Assembly (NCBI GenBank): GCA_036500605.1 | Contig: DASYBU010000039.1 | Span: 12,885 to 76,884, forward strand | DNA from: JAFALK01 sp036500605 | GTDB lineage: Bacteria; Pseudomonadota; Gammaproteobacteria; Burkholderiales; Burkholderiaceae_C | Length of the DNA stretch: 64,000 bases | Reading direction: 5' to 3' | In this document: positions 1-8,527 of the stretch, in pieces | Numbering within the stretch: the stretch's first letter is position 1 | Layout: every line of letters begins with the position of its first letter | The notes under the pieces: model-generated | The model's database searches: none | The model's input: the letters and a program-made list of their open reading frames with translations, nothing else | Told to the model about the DNA's origin: nothing | Made by a program: the position numbers and the translations under genes

Positions 1-1965
1 CCAGTGCTGGCGATCTTCGGGCGTGTCGCTGCGGGTGTAGCTCACCGCATAACGCGCAGCCTGAGCGGGGGCGATGCGCTCGATGGTCACGGCGCCCCTG
101 GTGGAACCGGGCGCGAGGCTGTAGCGCCTAAAACTGCCATCCGCTTGCAGCACGTCGACGAAGCGGTAGCCCATCATCGTCACCTTGCCGGGCAGGCCGG
201 GAACGCTCCAGGCCGGATTGCTGCGCCCCTCCTGGTACTCGTAGTCGAGGAAGGACTTGATGTAGTCGCTGCCCACGAGATCATCGGGAATCGCGGCTTC
301 GGCCCAGTCTCGATCGGCAAAGGCGTTCTTGCCCGATTCGCCGCGCACGCCGGTCAGGCGAACGCCTTCGACCGCGCCGACGACATCCACACGCTTGACG
401 CCGGCCGACCGGCAGCGGGCGTCGAACAGTGCATCTCCGGCTGCAAGCTCCTGCGCAAAGGCGTGGGCTCGTTCGTAGTGTTCGATGAGGTAGCGCGCCG
501 GGGCCACGGCGAGGACCAGAATGAGGGCCGAGCTGAGCACGCGCACGAACGACCATCTCGCACCGAGCAGCACCGTGAACAGCGCCAGCAGCGCCATCAC
601 GCACGCGCTCGTGGCGATCAGCTGGTACCGAGCCTCGGCATTGAAGACCTGCGTCAGCGGTACCTGGGCCTTCAGCGCAGCCCGTGCCTGCTGCCCGGCC
701 TGCCACAACTGCGCAGGGCTCAGCAGCAGATCGCGGCCCTCGGGCCGGCCCGCGAAGACCATCAGCAGGGGCAGTGCGGCCAGCGCAAGCGCGGTCAGGA
801 GGCACACGGTCCGCCAGCTCGTCCTGCGCGTGGGGTGAAGCTGATGCCAGACGACGAACAGGAGCAGGACGCCGAGCAGGATCAACGCCGCCACATAGGG
901 CAGGTCGGGCGAGGCGTTCAGCAGCAGGTTGATCCGCGACGTCCAGGACGGTGACGAATCCGCGCTGCCCATGGCATCCGCAGCGACCGGCGAGCTTGGT
1001 GTCGTGGCCGGCGCCGCAGTCTTCGCCTTGACCTCGGCGGCCTTGCGCAGCCCCGCCATCCTGTAGCTCAGCTGCGCCTGCCGGCTGCTCATCGCATAGG
1101 TCCAGATGTGGGTGACGTTGGCATCACGCACATTGATCAAGGCCACGAGATCGCCCTGGGCCACCAGCATCAGGCCCTCCAGGCTGCCGACGCCGCCTTC
1201 GCGCGCTTCGCTCAGCTGCGGCAGCACCTGCGCCAGCGGGCGCACATCGACCAGTTCGGCGCTCTCGTTGAAGACCAGCAGCTCGGCCTTGCCGGAGAGC
1301 GCGACATAGCCGCCCGTGAGCGCGTTGTGGGCCACGCTCATCACGTCCTGATACTTGAGCGGATGCGCATCGAGCCAGCGGCGGTTGTGCGTGTCGTAGC
1401 GGTAGAAATAGCCTCCGCCGCCATTGGAGACGACGGCCAGCACGCCGTTCCGCGTGTTCCAGGCCGTGCCAGAGCCCCACGACAACGCGGGCAGGTTCGG
1501 CGGCATCGCGATGGGCTCGGCGCCCGGGCCGTCAATGCCCTTGGGGAACCAGGTCAGCTGGCTGCTATTGCTCTCCAGTGCGTAGGCTTCGCCGTCGTCA
1601 TCGCGGAGCGAAACGGCCGTCGTGCGCAGGCCGGTTCGTGGGCCACCGCCGAGCACATGGCCGGCGGAGGCTTGAGGGTCCATCGGCCCGCCGGTGCTCC
1701 ACGCGAGGCGGTGGCCGTCGAGGCTGACCAGATCGAAATTCATCGAGCCCGGCGCCGCGCGCTGGACGGTGGGGCTCTCGACATCGCCGGCTTGTGAGGC
1801 GGGCGTGGGAGCAGGTGCGGCCATGCAAGGCTGGGCCTGATACGACACGCCGCCATTGGCATCGACGCAGCGATAAACCGCGGCCTGCGCGAGCGGCGCC
1901 ATGGCGATGAACGTCAAGGTTAGCGCTTGGGCACTGCGACGGAACAGGGAGGACAAGGCGTTCAT
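1..1965 (-). CDS. Hypothetical exported membrane protein, C-terminus cut by window edge
   Basis: The frame stays open for 655 codons from the ATG at 1965 to base 1, so the C-terminus lies outside the window. A signal-peptide-like N-terminus is followed by a short DUF4124-like segment (AVYRCVDANGGVSYQAQPC, about residues 28-46). The next 300 residues are Gly/Trp-rich and resemble a beta-propeller or lectin-like fold. A Pro/Ala/Thr-rich linker follows, then about three hydrophobic helices near residues 370-520, then a soluble tail. It starts 16 bases after the acyl-CoA-dehydrogenase-like gene, so it probably ends that operon. I do not recognise a family for the whole protein and assign no function. 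Confidence 0.6.
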   Translation of the reverse strand, partial: MNALSSLFRRSAQALTLTFIAMAPLAQAAVYRCVDANGGVSYQAQPCMAAPAPTPASQAGDVESPTVQRAAPGSMNFDLVSLDGHRLAWSTGGPMDPQASAGHVLGGGPRTGLRTTAVSLRDDDGEAYALESNSSQLTWFPKGIDGPGAEPIAMPPNLPALSWGSGTAWNTRNGVLAVVSNGGGGYFYRYDTHNRRWLDAHPLKYQDVMSVAHNALTGGYVALSGKAELLVFNESAELVDVRPLAQVLPQLSEAREGGVGSLEGLMLVAQGDLVALINVRDANVTHIWTYAMSSRQAQLSYRMAGLRKAAEVKAKTAAPATTPSSPVAADAMGSADSSPSWTSRINLLLNASPDLPYVAALILLGVLLLFVVWHQLHPTRRTSWRTVCLLTALALAALPLLMVFAGRPEGRDLLLSPAQLWQAGQQARAALKAQVPLTQVFNAEARYQLIATSACVMALLALFTVLLGARWSFVRVLSSALILVLAVAPARYLIEHYERAHAFAQELAAGDALFDARCRSAGVKRVDVVGAVEGVRLTGVRGESGKNAFADRDWAEAAIPDDLVGSDYIKSFLDYEYQEGRSNPAWSVPGLPGKVTMMGYRFVDVLQADGSFRRYSLAPGSTRGAVTIERIAPAQAARYAVSYTRSDTPEDRQHW

Positions 1966-1981
1966 TCAGGAAACTCCCGGT

Positions 1982-3049
1982 TCAGCGCAGCCAGATCGTG
2001 TGCTGCGTCGCCGTGTGCAGATCACGCCAGACGCGATTGATCTCGGTGCGTGGGTCCGCGGCGCGCAGGCCGCAGAAGGGATAGAGCGTGTCGACGACCT
2101 CGCGCGAGCAGCGCACCATCGCATGCGCAGCTTCGCCAAGCTTGCGCTCGCTCTGCGGGTCCAGCCCTTCGCCGCCGGCCACGCGGGCCCAGGCGCGATC
2201 GAGTTCGGCATAGAAACGCGTGCGTGAATCGTCGAGCAACTGCGCGCCGGTGCGCCAGGCCTCCTGCGCCTTGGGCGAAGCGCCGGCCAGACGCGGGATC
2301 GGCCGATCGGTCAGCGCCTGTGCCAAGGTGACGAAGCGGCGCGCCAGACCGAGCACGCAAGCCCCGAGCGTGGCCAGCGCGAGCGGCTCGAACGGAAAGC
2401 GGTAGAGCGCGGCCGGGCTGGTGGCTTTCGCAGCGTCGATGTCGAAGGCCTGATCGGCACTGGCTCGTGCATGGTCGACCGAGAAAGACCGCGAGGTCGA
2501 GGCGCGCAGGCCGATGCTGTTCCAGCTGTTCAGGTCGACCTTCACGCAGGCCGCCGGCACGACAAAGGCGCGTGTGCGTGGTGCACCTTGCGCATCCAGC
2601 AGCGGCAGGCCACCCTGGCGCAATTGCGCGTTGAAGGTGAAATGCGTGGCGAGCTGCGAGCCGGTTGCGTGATTCCAGTGGCCGCTCAGCACCCAGCTCT
2701 CGCCGTCCTTGTCTGCAAAGCCCGTCGGCGCGCCGCTGCCACCGAGGCAGACCTCGGGCGTGGCCATGATCTGCCGGGCCAGCCCTTCCGGGAGAAAACC
2801 GGCGAACCAGCCCGCGCCGGCGCACAGCGTCACGACCCAGCCGCAGCTGCCGTCAGCACCGGACACGGCCTCTTCGATGCGCACCGCTTCGGGCAAGGAC
2901 AACTCCGCGCCGCCGACCGCGCGAGGCGCGAGCATGCGCAGCCATTGCTGCTGATGGATCAGCTCGATCTGCTCGGCTTGCAATTCGCCCAGCTCGTCGG
3001 CCAGCGCTCCGGGGGCGCGCAGCGCTTCAACGACAGCAGCAGCCGTCAT
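1982..3049 (-). CDS. Acyl-CoA dehydrogenase-like flavoprotein (HsaA/monooxygenase-type)
   Basis: The 355-residue protein has the layout of the acyl-CoA dehydrogenase superfamily branch that includes flavin-dependent monooxygenases such as HsaA and DszC. It has an N-terminal helical domain with a PRAVGGAEL motif (about residues 42-50), a central beta domain with GSGAPTGFA and SGHWNHATG, and a C-terminal helical bundle ending in the typical RVWRDLHTATQH segment. No glutamate of a classical acyl-CoA dehydrogenase is obvious, which favours the monooxygenase-like branch, but the substrate cannot be named. Its ATG overlaps the stop of the upstream M20 peptidase gene in an ATGA arrangement, which implies translational coupling. 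Confidence 0.75.
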   Translation of the reverse strand: MTAAAVVEALRAPGALADELGELQAEQIELIHQQQWLRMLAPRAVGGAELSLPEAVRIEEAVSGADGSCGWVVTLCAGAGWFAGFLPEGLARQIMATPEVCLGGSGAPTGFADKDGESWVLSGHWNHATGSQLATHFTFNAQLRQGGLPLLDAQGAPRTRAFVVPAACVKVDLNSWNSIGLRASTSRSFSVDHARASADQAFDIDAAKATSPAALYRFPFEPLALATLGACVLGLARRFVTLAQALTDRPIPRLAGASPKAQEAWRTGAQLLDDSRTRFYAELDRAWARVAGGEGLDPQSERKLGEAAHAMVRCSREVVDTLYPFCGLRAADPRTEINRVWRDLHTATQHTIWLR

Positions 3050-4344
3050 GGTCGCGTCAATCGGTAGATCAGCAAGGCCGCGCGGATTGCACCGCGCTCG
3101 ATGGAGGCGGCTTCGAGATCTTCGTCATCGGTGTGCGCGCCGGAGCCTGCGGCGCCGAGGCCGTCCATGCCGACCGTGTACGGCGCGACGAACTGGACAT
3201 CGCCCGCACCGCGCAGCGCCGGGTCCAGCGTGCGGATGGGGCCGAGGCCTGCGTCCTCGCTGGCCTTGGAATAGAGATCCACCAGACGCTGCCCCGCCGC
3301 CGTGGCCGGCATAGGCGGGTAGCCGTCGTCGCTGAAGTGGAGCGCGGCTTTCGCGCCGGGCAGGCTGGCCGCGACAATCTCCTGCATGCGGCGCTTCACG
3401 CGCTCGCCTTGCTCGGGGCTCAGGTAGCGCAGATCGCCCTTGGCCTCGAAGCCGCGCGCGATCACATTGGTCTTGCCGAAGGCGGTGCCGCTGGCGGTGG
3501 CTTCGGAGAAGCTGATGTCCGTGCCGCCCACCACGGTTCCCACATTGAAGGTCAGGTTCGGCTCCATCAGCTCGGTGCGGAACGCATCGATGATGCGCAC
3601 GCCTTCGTAGATCGCGCCGTAGCCGGACTTCTCGGAGAACACGCCGGCCGAATGCCCCGCCTTGCCCTGCACCTGCAAGGTCCAGCCGCCCGAGGAGCGG
3701 CGCGCGATGCTGGCGGTGTCCACGCCTTCATGCTTGACGCTGCCCTCGAACGAGAGCGCGTAATCAGCCTGCCTGGCCAGCTCCACCATCGGCGCCCGCG
3801 CGGTGCGCAGCGGCGTGCCGGTGCGTTCTTCATCGCCGGTGAAGAGGATGTCGATGCGGGTGCCGTCCAGCGCGCCGACGCTGTTGAGAGCGCGCAGCGC
3901 CTCGATCATGATCACGTCGCCGCCCTTCATGTCGCTCACGCCCTGCCCGCGAATGCGCTCGCCGCGACGCTCCCACAGCGTCACGGTGCTGTTCTTCTCG
4001 AACACGGTGTCCAGGTGGCCGAGCAGCAGCAGATGCTTGCCCTGCGTGCCGGCGCGAATGGCCTCCAGATGCCCGGCGCGTTTCATGTCGGCGGGCATGT
4101 CGACCCAGCGCGTCTTGAAGCCGAGGCCTTCGAGCTCGGCGCGGAAGACCTCGCCGACAGCGCGCACGCCTTCGGTGTTCAGCGTGCCGCTGTTGATGCG
4201 GACCGATTTCTCCAGCAGCGTCAGGGCCTGCGGACTGCGCTGTTTGACGGCGTTAGCAATGCGCTGCTCGGCGTCGTTCATTTGGGCATGGGCGGAGCCC
4301 ACGGCAAGGATGACCAGAGACAGCAGGCTGAGGATGCGCTTCAA
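3046..4344 (-). CDS. M20-family metallopeptidase, glutamate carboxypeptidase-like, exported
   Basis: The 432-residue protein starts with a clear signal peptide (about 20 residues ending SAHA). The M20 dizinc motifs follow in order: GHLDTVF near residue 109 (His and Asp ligands), a GVSDMKGG segment near 143 carrying the bridging Asp, and GDEERTG near 175 with the catalytic Glu. A dimerisation domain occupies roughly residues 210-320. Length and motifs match carboxypeptidase G2-type enzymes that hydrolyse C-terminal glutamate or similar amino acids in the periplasm. It is the first gene of a three-gene operon with the flavoprotein and the membrane protein. The link between the peptidase and the flavoprotein is not explained by known pathways. 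Confidence 0.85.
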   Translation of the reverse strand: MKRILSLLSLVILAVGSAHAQMNDAEQRIANAVKQRSPQALTLLEKSVRINSGTLNTEGVRAVGEVFRAELEGLGFKTRWVDMPADMKRAGHLEAIRAGTQGKHLLLLGHLDTVFEKNSTVTLWERRGERIRGQGVSDMKGGDVIMIEALRALNSVGALDGTRIDILFTGDEERTGTPLRTARAPMVELARQADYALSFEGSVKHEGVDTASIARRSSGGWTLQVQGKAGHSAGVFSEKSGYGAIYEGVRIIDAFRTELMEPNLTFNVGTVVGGTDISFSEATASGTAFGKTNVIARGFEAKGDLRYLSPEQGERVKRRMQEIVAASLPGAKAALHFSDDGYPPMPATAAGQRLVDLYSKASEDAGLGPIRTLDPALRGAGDVQFVAPYTVGMDGLGAAGSGAHTDDEDLEAASIERGAIRAALLIYRLTRP

Positions 4345-4454
4345 GATGGAGTCTCCCGGGGATCGCGTGCAAAGATTGTTGCACGCACTCCGACGAGCTC
4401 AGGCCTGCACCGAGAGCGCGACCGCCAGTCCGGCGCGCCAGCAGGAATACCGGT

Positions 4455-6074
4455 TCAGGCCGCGGCGGTCTTCAACTTCTCCAGGCGCCCGAGCAACTCG
4501 GCCGCGCGCGCGCTGCCGGGGCTGAGGCCTTGCGCGGTCTGGATGGCCTGGCGGGCCTCCTTGGCAAGCTCAGGATCAGCGCCCTTTTTCTCGATCACGG
4601 TGATCGCCACATACGCGAGATTCAGCTGCGCGCGGCTGTTCTGCGGCATCAGGTCGCGGGCGCGGCGCATGCTGTCCAGCGCAGCCGGCAGATGGCCCTG
4701 GCTGATCAGCTGCACGCCCTCGTTCATCGCCACCGAGGCTTCCTTGCGCGAGGCGGTGAGCAGCTCGCGGCCGGCATCGCCCATGCCGCCGGCATCGAAG
4801 ACGCGCTGTGCGCGATCGGCCACCGATTGGTCGTCATGGTTGTTGCGGCTGACGAACTGCAGCAGCTCGATGGCGGCTTCGCGCTGGCCGGTTTCCATCA
4901 GGGTCTCAGCGATCTCGAGCGCGGTGTCGGCCGACACCGGCTCCGCCGTGTGCTGGCTCAGCTCCTGCACTTCGCGGGCCACCGCCGCGACGGCTGCGGT
5001 GTTGCCCGACTTCGCGTGGGCCCGCATCTCGAGCGACTTGCCCAGCAGCTTCGTCTCAACGGCGTCGAACTTCTCTGAGAGGCCGGACAGCGTCTGCAAG
5101 GCATCGGCGGTGGCGCCAGTCTCGACCTGCACGCGCGCCAGACCCAGGAAGGGCGTAGCGCTCTTGAGCGTGCTGTGTTCGCTGAGCCTGATCGAGCGCT
5201 GGAAGGCGGCCGAGGCCAGCTCGGTTTTGCCGTTCTTCATCGCCGCGCCGCCCATCGCGGTCTGTCGCGCCGAGGAGTTGGGCGAGAGCTTGGCGGCCTG
5301 CAGCAGCACTTCGAGCTGCAAGGCCGACTTGCCCTGCTGCTCATGCACCTTGGCCAGCCAGTCATAGGCTTCGAGGTATTGCGGGTGCTTGGCGACGATG
5401 CCTTCGAGCTGAACCCGCGCGGCCGTGGCGTCGCCCTGCTGCAGGCGCAGCTTTGCCAGGCCGAGCTTGGCCCAGGCCAGGTCGGCCTTGCCCAGCACCT
5501 CTTCGTAGACGAGGCGGGCTTTTTCAAGATCACCGCTCTGCTGGCAGATCTGCGCCTGCAGGCGCAGCAGCTCGGCCACGTTCTTGCCGCCGGCCAGGCG
5601 CTGCGTGCACAGCGCCAGGGCCTGAGCGTAGTCCTTGGCTTCGGTGGCCGCGATGATGTCGGCCAGCGCGGTCTTGCGTTCGAGCAGGCGCTGCAGGCGC
5701 GTCTGCAGCGTGCCCTCGTTGATCGGCTTGAGCAGGTAGTCATCGGGCGCGTGTTCGGCCGCCACCGAGATCATGTCGGAGCTTTTCTCGGCGGTGATCA
5801 TGATCCACACATTGGCCGGCGTGATCCAGCCGCGGTGGCGCGACTCCTCGAGCAGCATCTGGCCGTTGCGGCCCTCGCCGAGGTTGTAGTCGCACAGCAC
5901 GACGTCATACGAATTCTTGGACAGCAGCTTGGCCGCTTCGTCGCCTGAGGCGGCGGTGTCGACACGCTGCGCACCGCAGCGCCGCAGCAGGCCGCGGATC
6001 ACGCCGCGCATGGTCTCGAAATCCTCGACCAGCAGGAACAGGCGCGCGCCGAAAATATCGGGTGGAACGTTCAT
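4455..6074 (-). CDS. Response regulator with C-terminal tetratricopeptide repeats
   Basis: This 539-residue protein has an N-terminal receiver domain (residues about 10-130) with an acidic pair at E17/D18, a likely phosphoacceptor D62 in VVLCDYNLG, and the conserved Lys in LLKPI near 114. The rest is helical TPR-like repeats (for example AWAKLGLAKLRLQQGDATAA and YLEAYDWLAKVHEQQGK), so the output is likely protein-protein interaction rather than DNA binding. Its ATG overlaps the stop of the kinase gene in an ATGA arrangement, so the pair is a two-component system. Some gamma- and beta-proteobacteria carry similar receiver-TPR proteins of little-known function. Confidence 0.85.
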   Translation of the reverse strand: MNVPPDIFGARLFLLVEDFETMRGVIRGLLRRCGAQRVDTAASGDEAAKLLSKNSYDVVLCDYNLGEGRNGQMLLEESRHRGWITPANVWIMITAEKSSDMISVAAEHAPDDYLLKPINEGTLQTRLQRLLERKTALADIIAATEAKDYAQALALCTQRLAGGKNVAELLRLQAQICQQSGDLEKARLVYEEVLGKADLAWAKLGLAKLRLQQGDATAARVQLEGIVAKHPQYLEAYDWLAKVHEQQGKSALQLEVLLQAAKLSPNSSARQTAMGGAAMKNGKTELASAAFQRSIRLSEHSTLKSATPFLGLARVQVETGATADALQTLSGLSEKFDAVETKLLGKSLEMRAHAKSGNTAAVAAVAREVQELSQHTAEPVSADTALEIAETLMETGQREAAIELLQFVSRNNHDDQSVADRAQRVFDAGGMGDAGRELLTASRKEASVAMNEGVQLISQGHLPAALDSMRRARDLMPQNSRAQLNLAYVAITVIEKKGADPELAKEARQAIQTAQGLSPGSARAAELLGRLEKLKTAAA

Positions 6075-6754
6075 GGCACGGTGATGGTGAAACGGCCGCC
6101 GCCGGCGGGCAGGTTCTCCAGGCGCGTCGTGCCCTGGCGTTCCCGGTGCTGATGGAGCAAGGCCACCTGGCGGGCGAAGTAAAGACCGAGGCCGGTGGAG
6201 CCGGTCTGCGAATCGATGCCCTGGCTCGAATAGGCCTGCTCTCTCATGAAGCTCGGGAAGCCGGGGCCGTCGTCATCAACGCTGACGTGCAAACCGAGCG
6301 CATCGGAACTCAGGCGCAGCACGATCCTGGCGTGGGTGTACCGCACCGCATTGAACATGGCTTGTGTGACAACACTGAGCATCAGCTCGCGGTCGAAGAA
6401 CCAGCCGATCAGGCCCGGCCCGAGATCCGCTTCCAGCGTCAGGCCCTTGATGCGCGCGAGCGGCGCCACGCGGCCGAGGGCCTCCTGTGCAAACTCCTCC
6501 AGCTCGACCTCTTCCGGGTCGAAGGGGTACATGCCGCGCTCGATCTTGTAGATCGCCATCAGCTGAACGAGATGGCCGTTGACGCGCTGCACTTCGTACA
6601 GCGTCTGTTGCAGCAGCTGGCTCGATTCGGGCGACAACGGCGGCACCGTCGCCGAGGCCTGCTGGGCCAGCATGTCTTCAAGATAGGCGGTGATCACGCT
6701 GACCGAGTTCTTCATGTCGTGGGTGGCCACCCCGACGATTGTGGAGAAATCCAT
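6071..6754 (-). CDS. Soluble sensor histidine kinase, partner of the TPR regulator
   Basis: The phosphoacceptor motif THDMKN puts His at residue 12, so there is no N-terminal sensor or membrane segment. The HATPase domain follows: N-box AMFNAVRYTHA, G1 box DDDGPGFP and G2 box STGLGLYFARQ. I chose the ATG at 6754 because a GGGGAGGGG ribosome-binding stretch lies just upstream; an in-frame TTG at 6775 sits inside or before that stretch. The short dimerisation region and missing input domain suggest that another protein, perhaps the regulator's own TPR region, supplies the signal. The gene is divergent from the GT39 gene. Confidence 0.85.
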   Translation of the reverse strand: MDFSTIVGVATHDMKNSVSVITAYLEDMLAQQASATVPPLSPESSQLLQQTLYEVQRVNGHLVQLMAIYKIERGMYPFDPEEVELEEFAQEALGRVAPLARIKGLTLEADLGPGLIGWFFDRELMLSVVTQAMFNAVRYTHARIVLRLSSDALGLHVSVDDDGPGFPSFMREQAYSSQGIDSQTGSTGLGLYFARQVALLHQHRERQGTTRLENLPAGGGRFTITVP

Positions 6755-6903
6755 CTCCCCTCCCCTGTTGCGCAAGGTCTCGCGCGTTTGGGCGCCAGTC
6801 TATGCGGCAACCCGGGCGGCGTCAGCAGGAAGTAGCCCTTGCTAACGAAATCTTCACACGGTGCGGCCTAGAGTGCGGCACCGCTGTTGTACCGAGACCC
6901 GCC

Positions 6904-8430
6904 TTGATCCTCGCTCCCCGCAACGCCACCGTCCGCGTGGCCCTGCTGATCCTCTTCTGCCTGGCCGTCACCGCCTGGGCGCGCCCGCTGATGTTGCCCG
7001 ACGAAGGCCGTTATGTCGGCGTGGCCTGGGAGATGCTGCGCTCGCATGACTGGCTGACGCCCACGCTTGACGGGCTGCCGTATTTCCACAAGCCGCCCTT
7101 GTTCTACTGGATCACGGCTGGCTCCATGAGCCTGTTCGGCATGAACGAGTTTGCGGCGCGCGCGGCACCGATTCTCGGCAGCCTGGTGGGCGCGCTTTCG
7201 CTGTGGTGCCTGGCTCGCCGTCATGGCGGCCAGCAACGCGCCGACATGGCGCTGGTGGCGCTGCTCGCGCAGCCGCTGTTCCTGCTCGGTGGCCAGTTCG
7301 CCAACCTGGACAGCCTGGTGGCCGGCTGCATCACCGCGACCGTGGCGCTGCTGGCGCACGCGGCCTTGTGCATCGAGCAAGGCCTGCCCTCTCGGCGAGC
7401 GCTCTGGGGCGCCTATGCGATGGCCGCGGTCGGCGTGCTGGCCAAGGGCCTGATCGGCTTCGTGATCCCGGGCCTGGTCGTCACGGTGTGGCTGCTGCTG
7501 CGCGGGCGTTGGCGCGTGTTCCTGCGCTTGTTCTCGCTGCCCGGCCTGCTGATCTTCCTGGTGATCGCCGGGCCCTGGTTCCTGCTGATGCAGCAGCGCT
7601 TCCCGGACTTCCTCTACTACTTCTTCGTCGTCCAGCATTTCAAGCGCTTCGCCGCCAGCGGCTTCAACAATGTGCAGCCCTTCTGGTTCTACCCCGCAGT
7701 GCTGCTGGGGGCCACGGTGTTCTGGTGGCCGTGGCTGCGGCGTGTGTTTGCGCGCAACTATCTGTCCGATGTGACTGAGCGGCCCCTGCGCCTCTTGATG
7801 CTGTGCTGGCTCGCGCTGCCGGTGCTGTTCTTCTCCCTGCCGCAATCGAAGCTGCTCGGCTATGTGCTGCCCGCGTTGCCGCCGTTGGCCTGGCTGATCG
7901 CCGACGGCTGGGCGCTGGCGAACGCCGCCACGCGCAAGCCTTGGTGGATCAGCGCGGGCGTGGCCGCGACGCTGAGCCTGGCGGTCGTGATCGGCCTGGC
8001 CGTGAAGCCGCCGCGCAGCGAGCGCGGGCTGGGTCGTGCGCTGGCCGCACATCTGCAGGCGGGCGACGCCGTCGTGATGCTCGACCAGTACTACTTCGAT
8101 CTGCCTTTCTACGCTCACCTGATCGAGCCCACGGCCGTCGTCGACGGCTGGGATGATCCGGCGCTGACCGGCAAGGACACCTGGCGCAAGGAGGTCTTCG
8201 ACGCGGGCAGCTTCGCGCCTGGGCGCGCTGCGCCCTTGCTGGTCAAGCGGGCCGATCTGAACGCCCTGCTGTGCCGCGCGCCCCGGACCTGGGTGGTGGT
8301 CAGCCGCGACGCCCTGGCGCGCTATCCGGAGTTCGCCCAGCTCGCGCAGTTGCCGGCCACAGTCTCCAAGCGCGGCGTCGAGCTGCTGGCCGTGGATCGG
8401 CACAAGTTGGCCTGCCCTGTGCCGGGATAG
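6904..8430 (+). CDS. GT39/ArnT-like integral membrane glycosyltransferase
   Basis: The protein has about 10-12 hydrophobic helices. The first extracytoplasmic loop carries the acidic motif of the ArnT/PMT superfamily (PDEGRYVGVAWEML) followed by PYFHKPPLFYW. Members use polyprenyl-phosphate-linked sugars as donors and glycosylate lipid A, proteins or other envelope acceptors at the periplasmic face. The acceptor cannot be told from the sequence. The start is uncertain: the frame opens at 6739, but homology-like sequence begins near TTG 6904, and an ATG at 6802 is an alternative with unlikely upstream residues. It stands alone between the kinase gene and a chemoreceptor. Confidence 0.8.
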   Translation: MILAPRNATVRVALLILFCLAVTAWARPLMLPDEGRYVGVAWEMLRSHDWLTPTLDGLPYFHKPPLFYWITAGSMSLFGMNEFAARAAPILGSLVGALSLWCLARRHGGQQRADMALVALLAQPLFLLGGQFANLDSLVAGCITATVALLAHAALCIEQGLPSRRALWGAYAMAAVGVLAKGLIGFVIPGLVVTVWLLLRGRWRVFLRLFSLPGLLIFLVIAGPWFLLMQQRFPDFLYYFFVVQHFKRFAASGFNNVQPFWFYPAVLLGATVFWWPWLRRVFARNYLSDVTERPLRLLMLCWLALPVLFFSLPQSKLLGYVLPALPPLAWLIADGWALANAATRKPWWISAGVAATLSLAVVIGLAVKPPRSERGLGRALAAHLQAGDAVVMLDQYYFDLPFYAHLIEPTAVVDGWDDPALTGKDTWRKEVFDAGSFAPGRAAPLLVKRADLNALLCRAPRTWVVVSRDALARYPEFAQLAQLPATVSKRGVELLAVDRHKLACPVPG

Positions 8431-8478
8431 TCACCACGCAGCCCGCCGACGGCGCTAGCATCAGGGCACCTAACTAGA

Positions 8479-8506
8479 AGTTCACAGGCACACTGCCCCG
8501 TGAACT
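8479..8506. promoter_or_regulatory. Inverted repeat upstream of the chemoreceptor gene
   Basis: The heptamer AGTTCAC (8479-8485) and its reverse complement GTGAACT (8500-8506) flank a 14-base spacer, 22 bases before the chemoreceptor ATG. This could be an operator or an mRNA hairpin. A Shine-Dalgarno-like TTGGAG lies between it and the ATG. No binding protein can be named. Confidence 0.3.
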
Positions 8507-8527
8507 CGCCGTTTTTGGAGACTGTTC

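Noticed and set aside
3133..5367. Long plus-strand open frame opposite the M20 and receiver-TPR genes
   Set aside because: Its translation is low-complexity His/Ala/Arg-rich sequence; both minus-strand genes have clear motifs. High G+C keeps antisense frames open.
6868..8403. Minus-strand open frame opposite the GT39 gene
   Set aside because: Gln/Arg/His-rich antisense product; the plus strand shows transmembrane helices and the GT39 motif.
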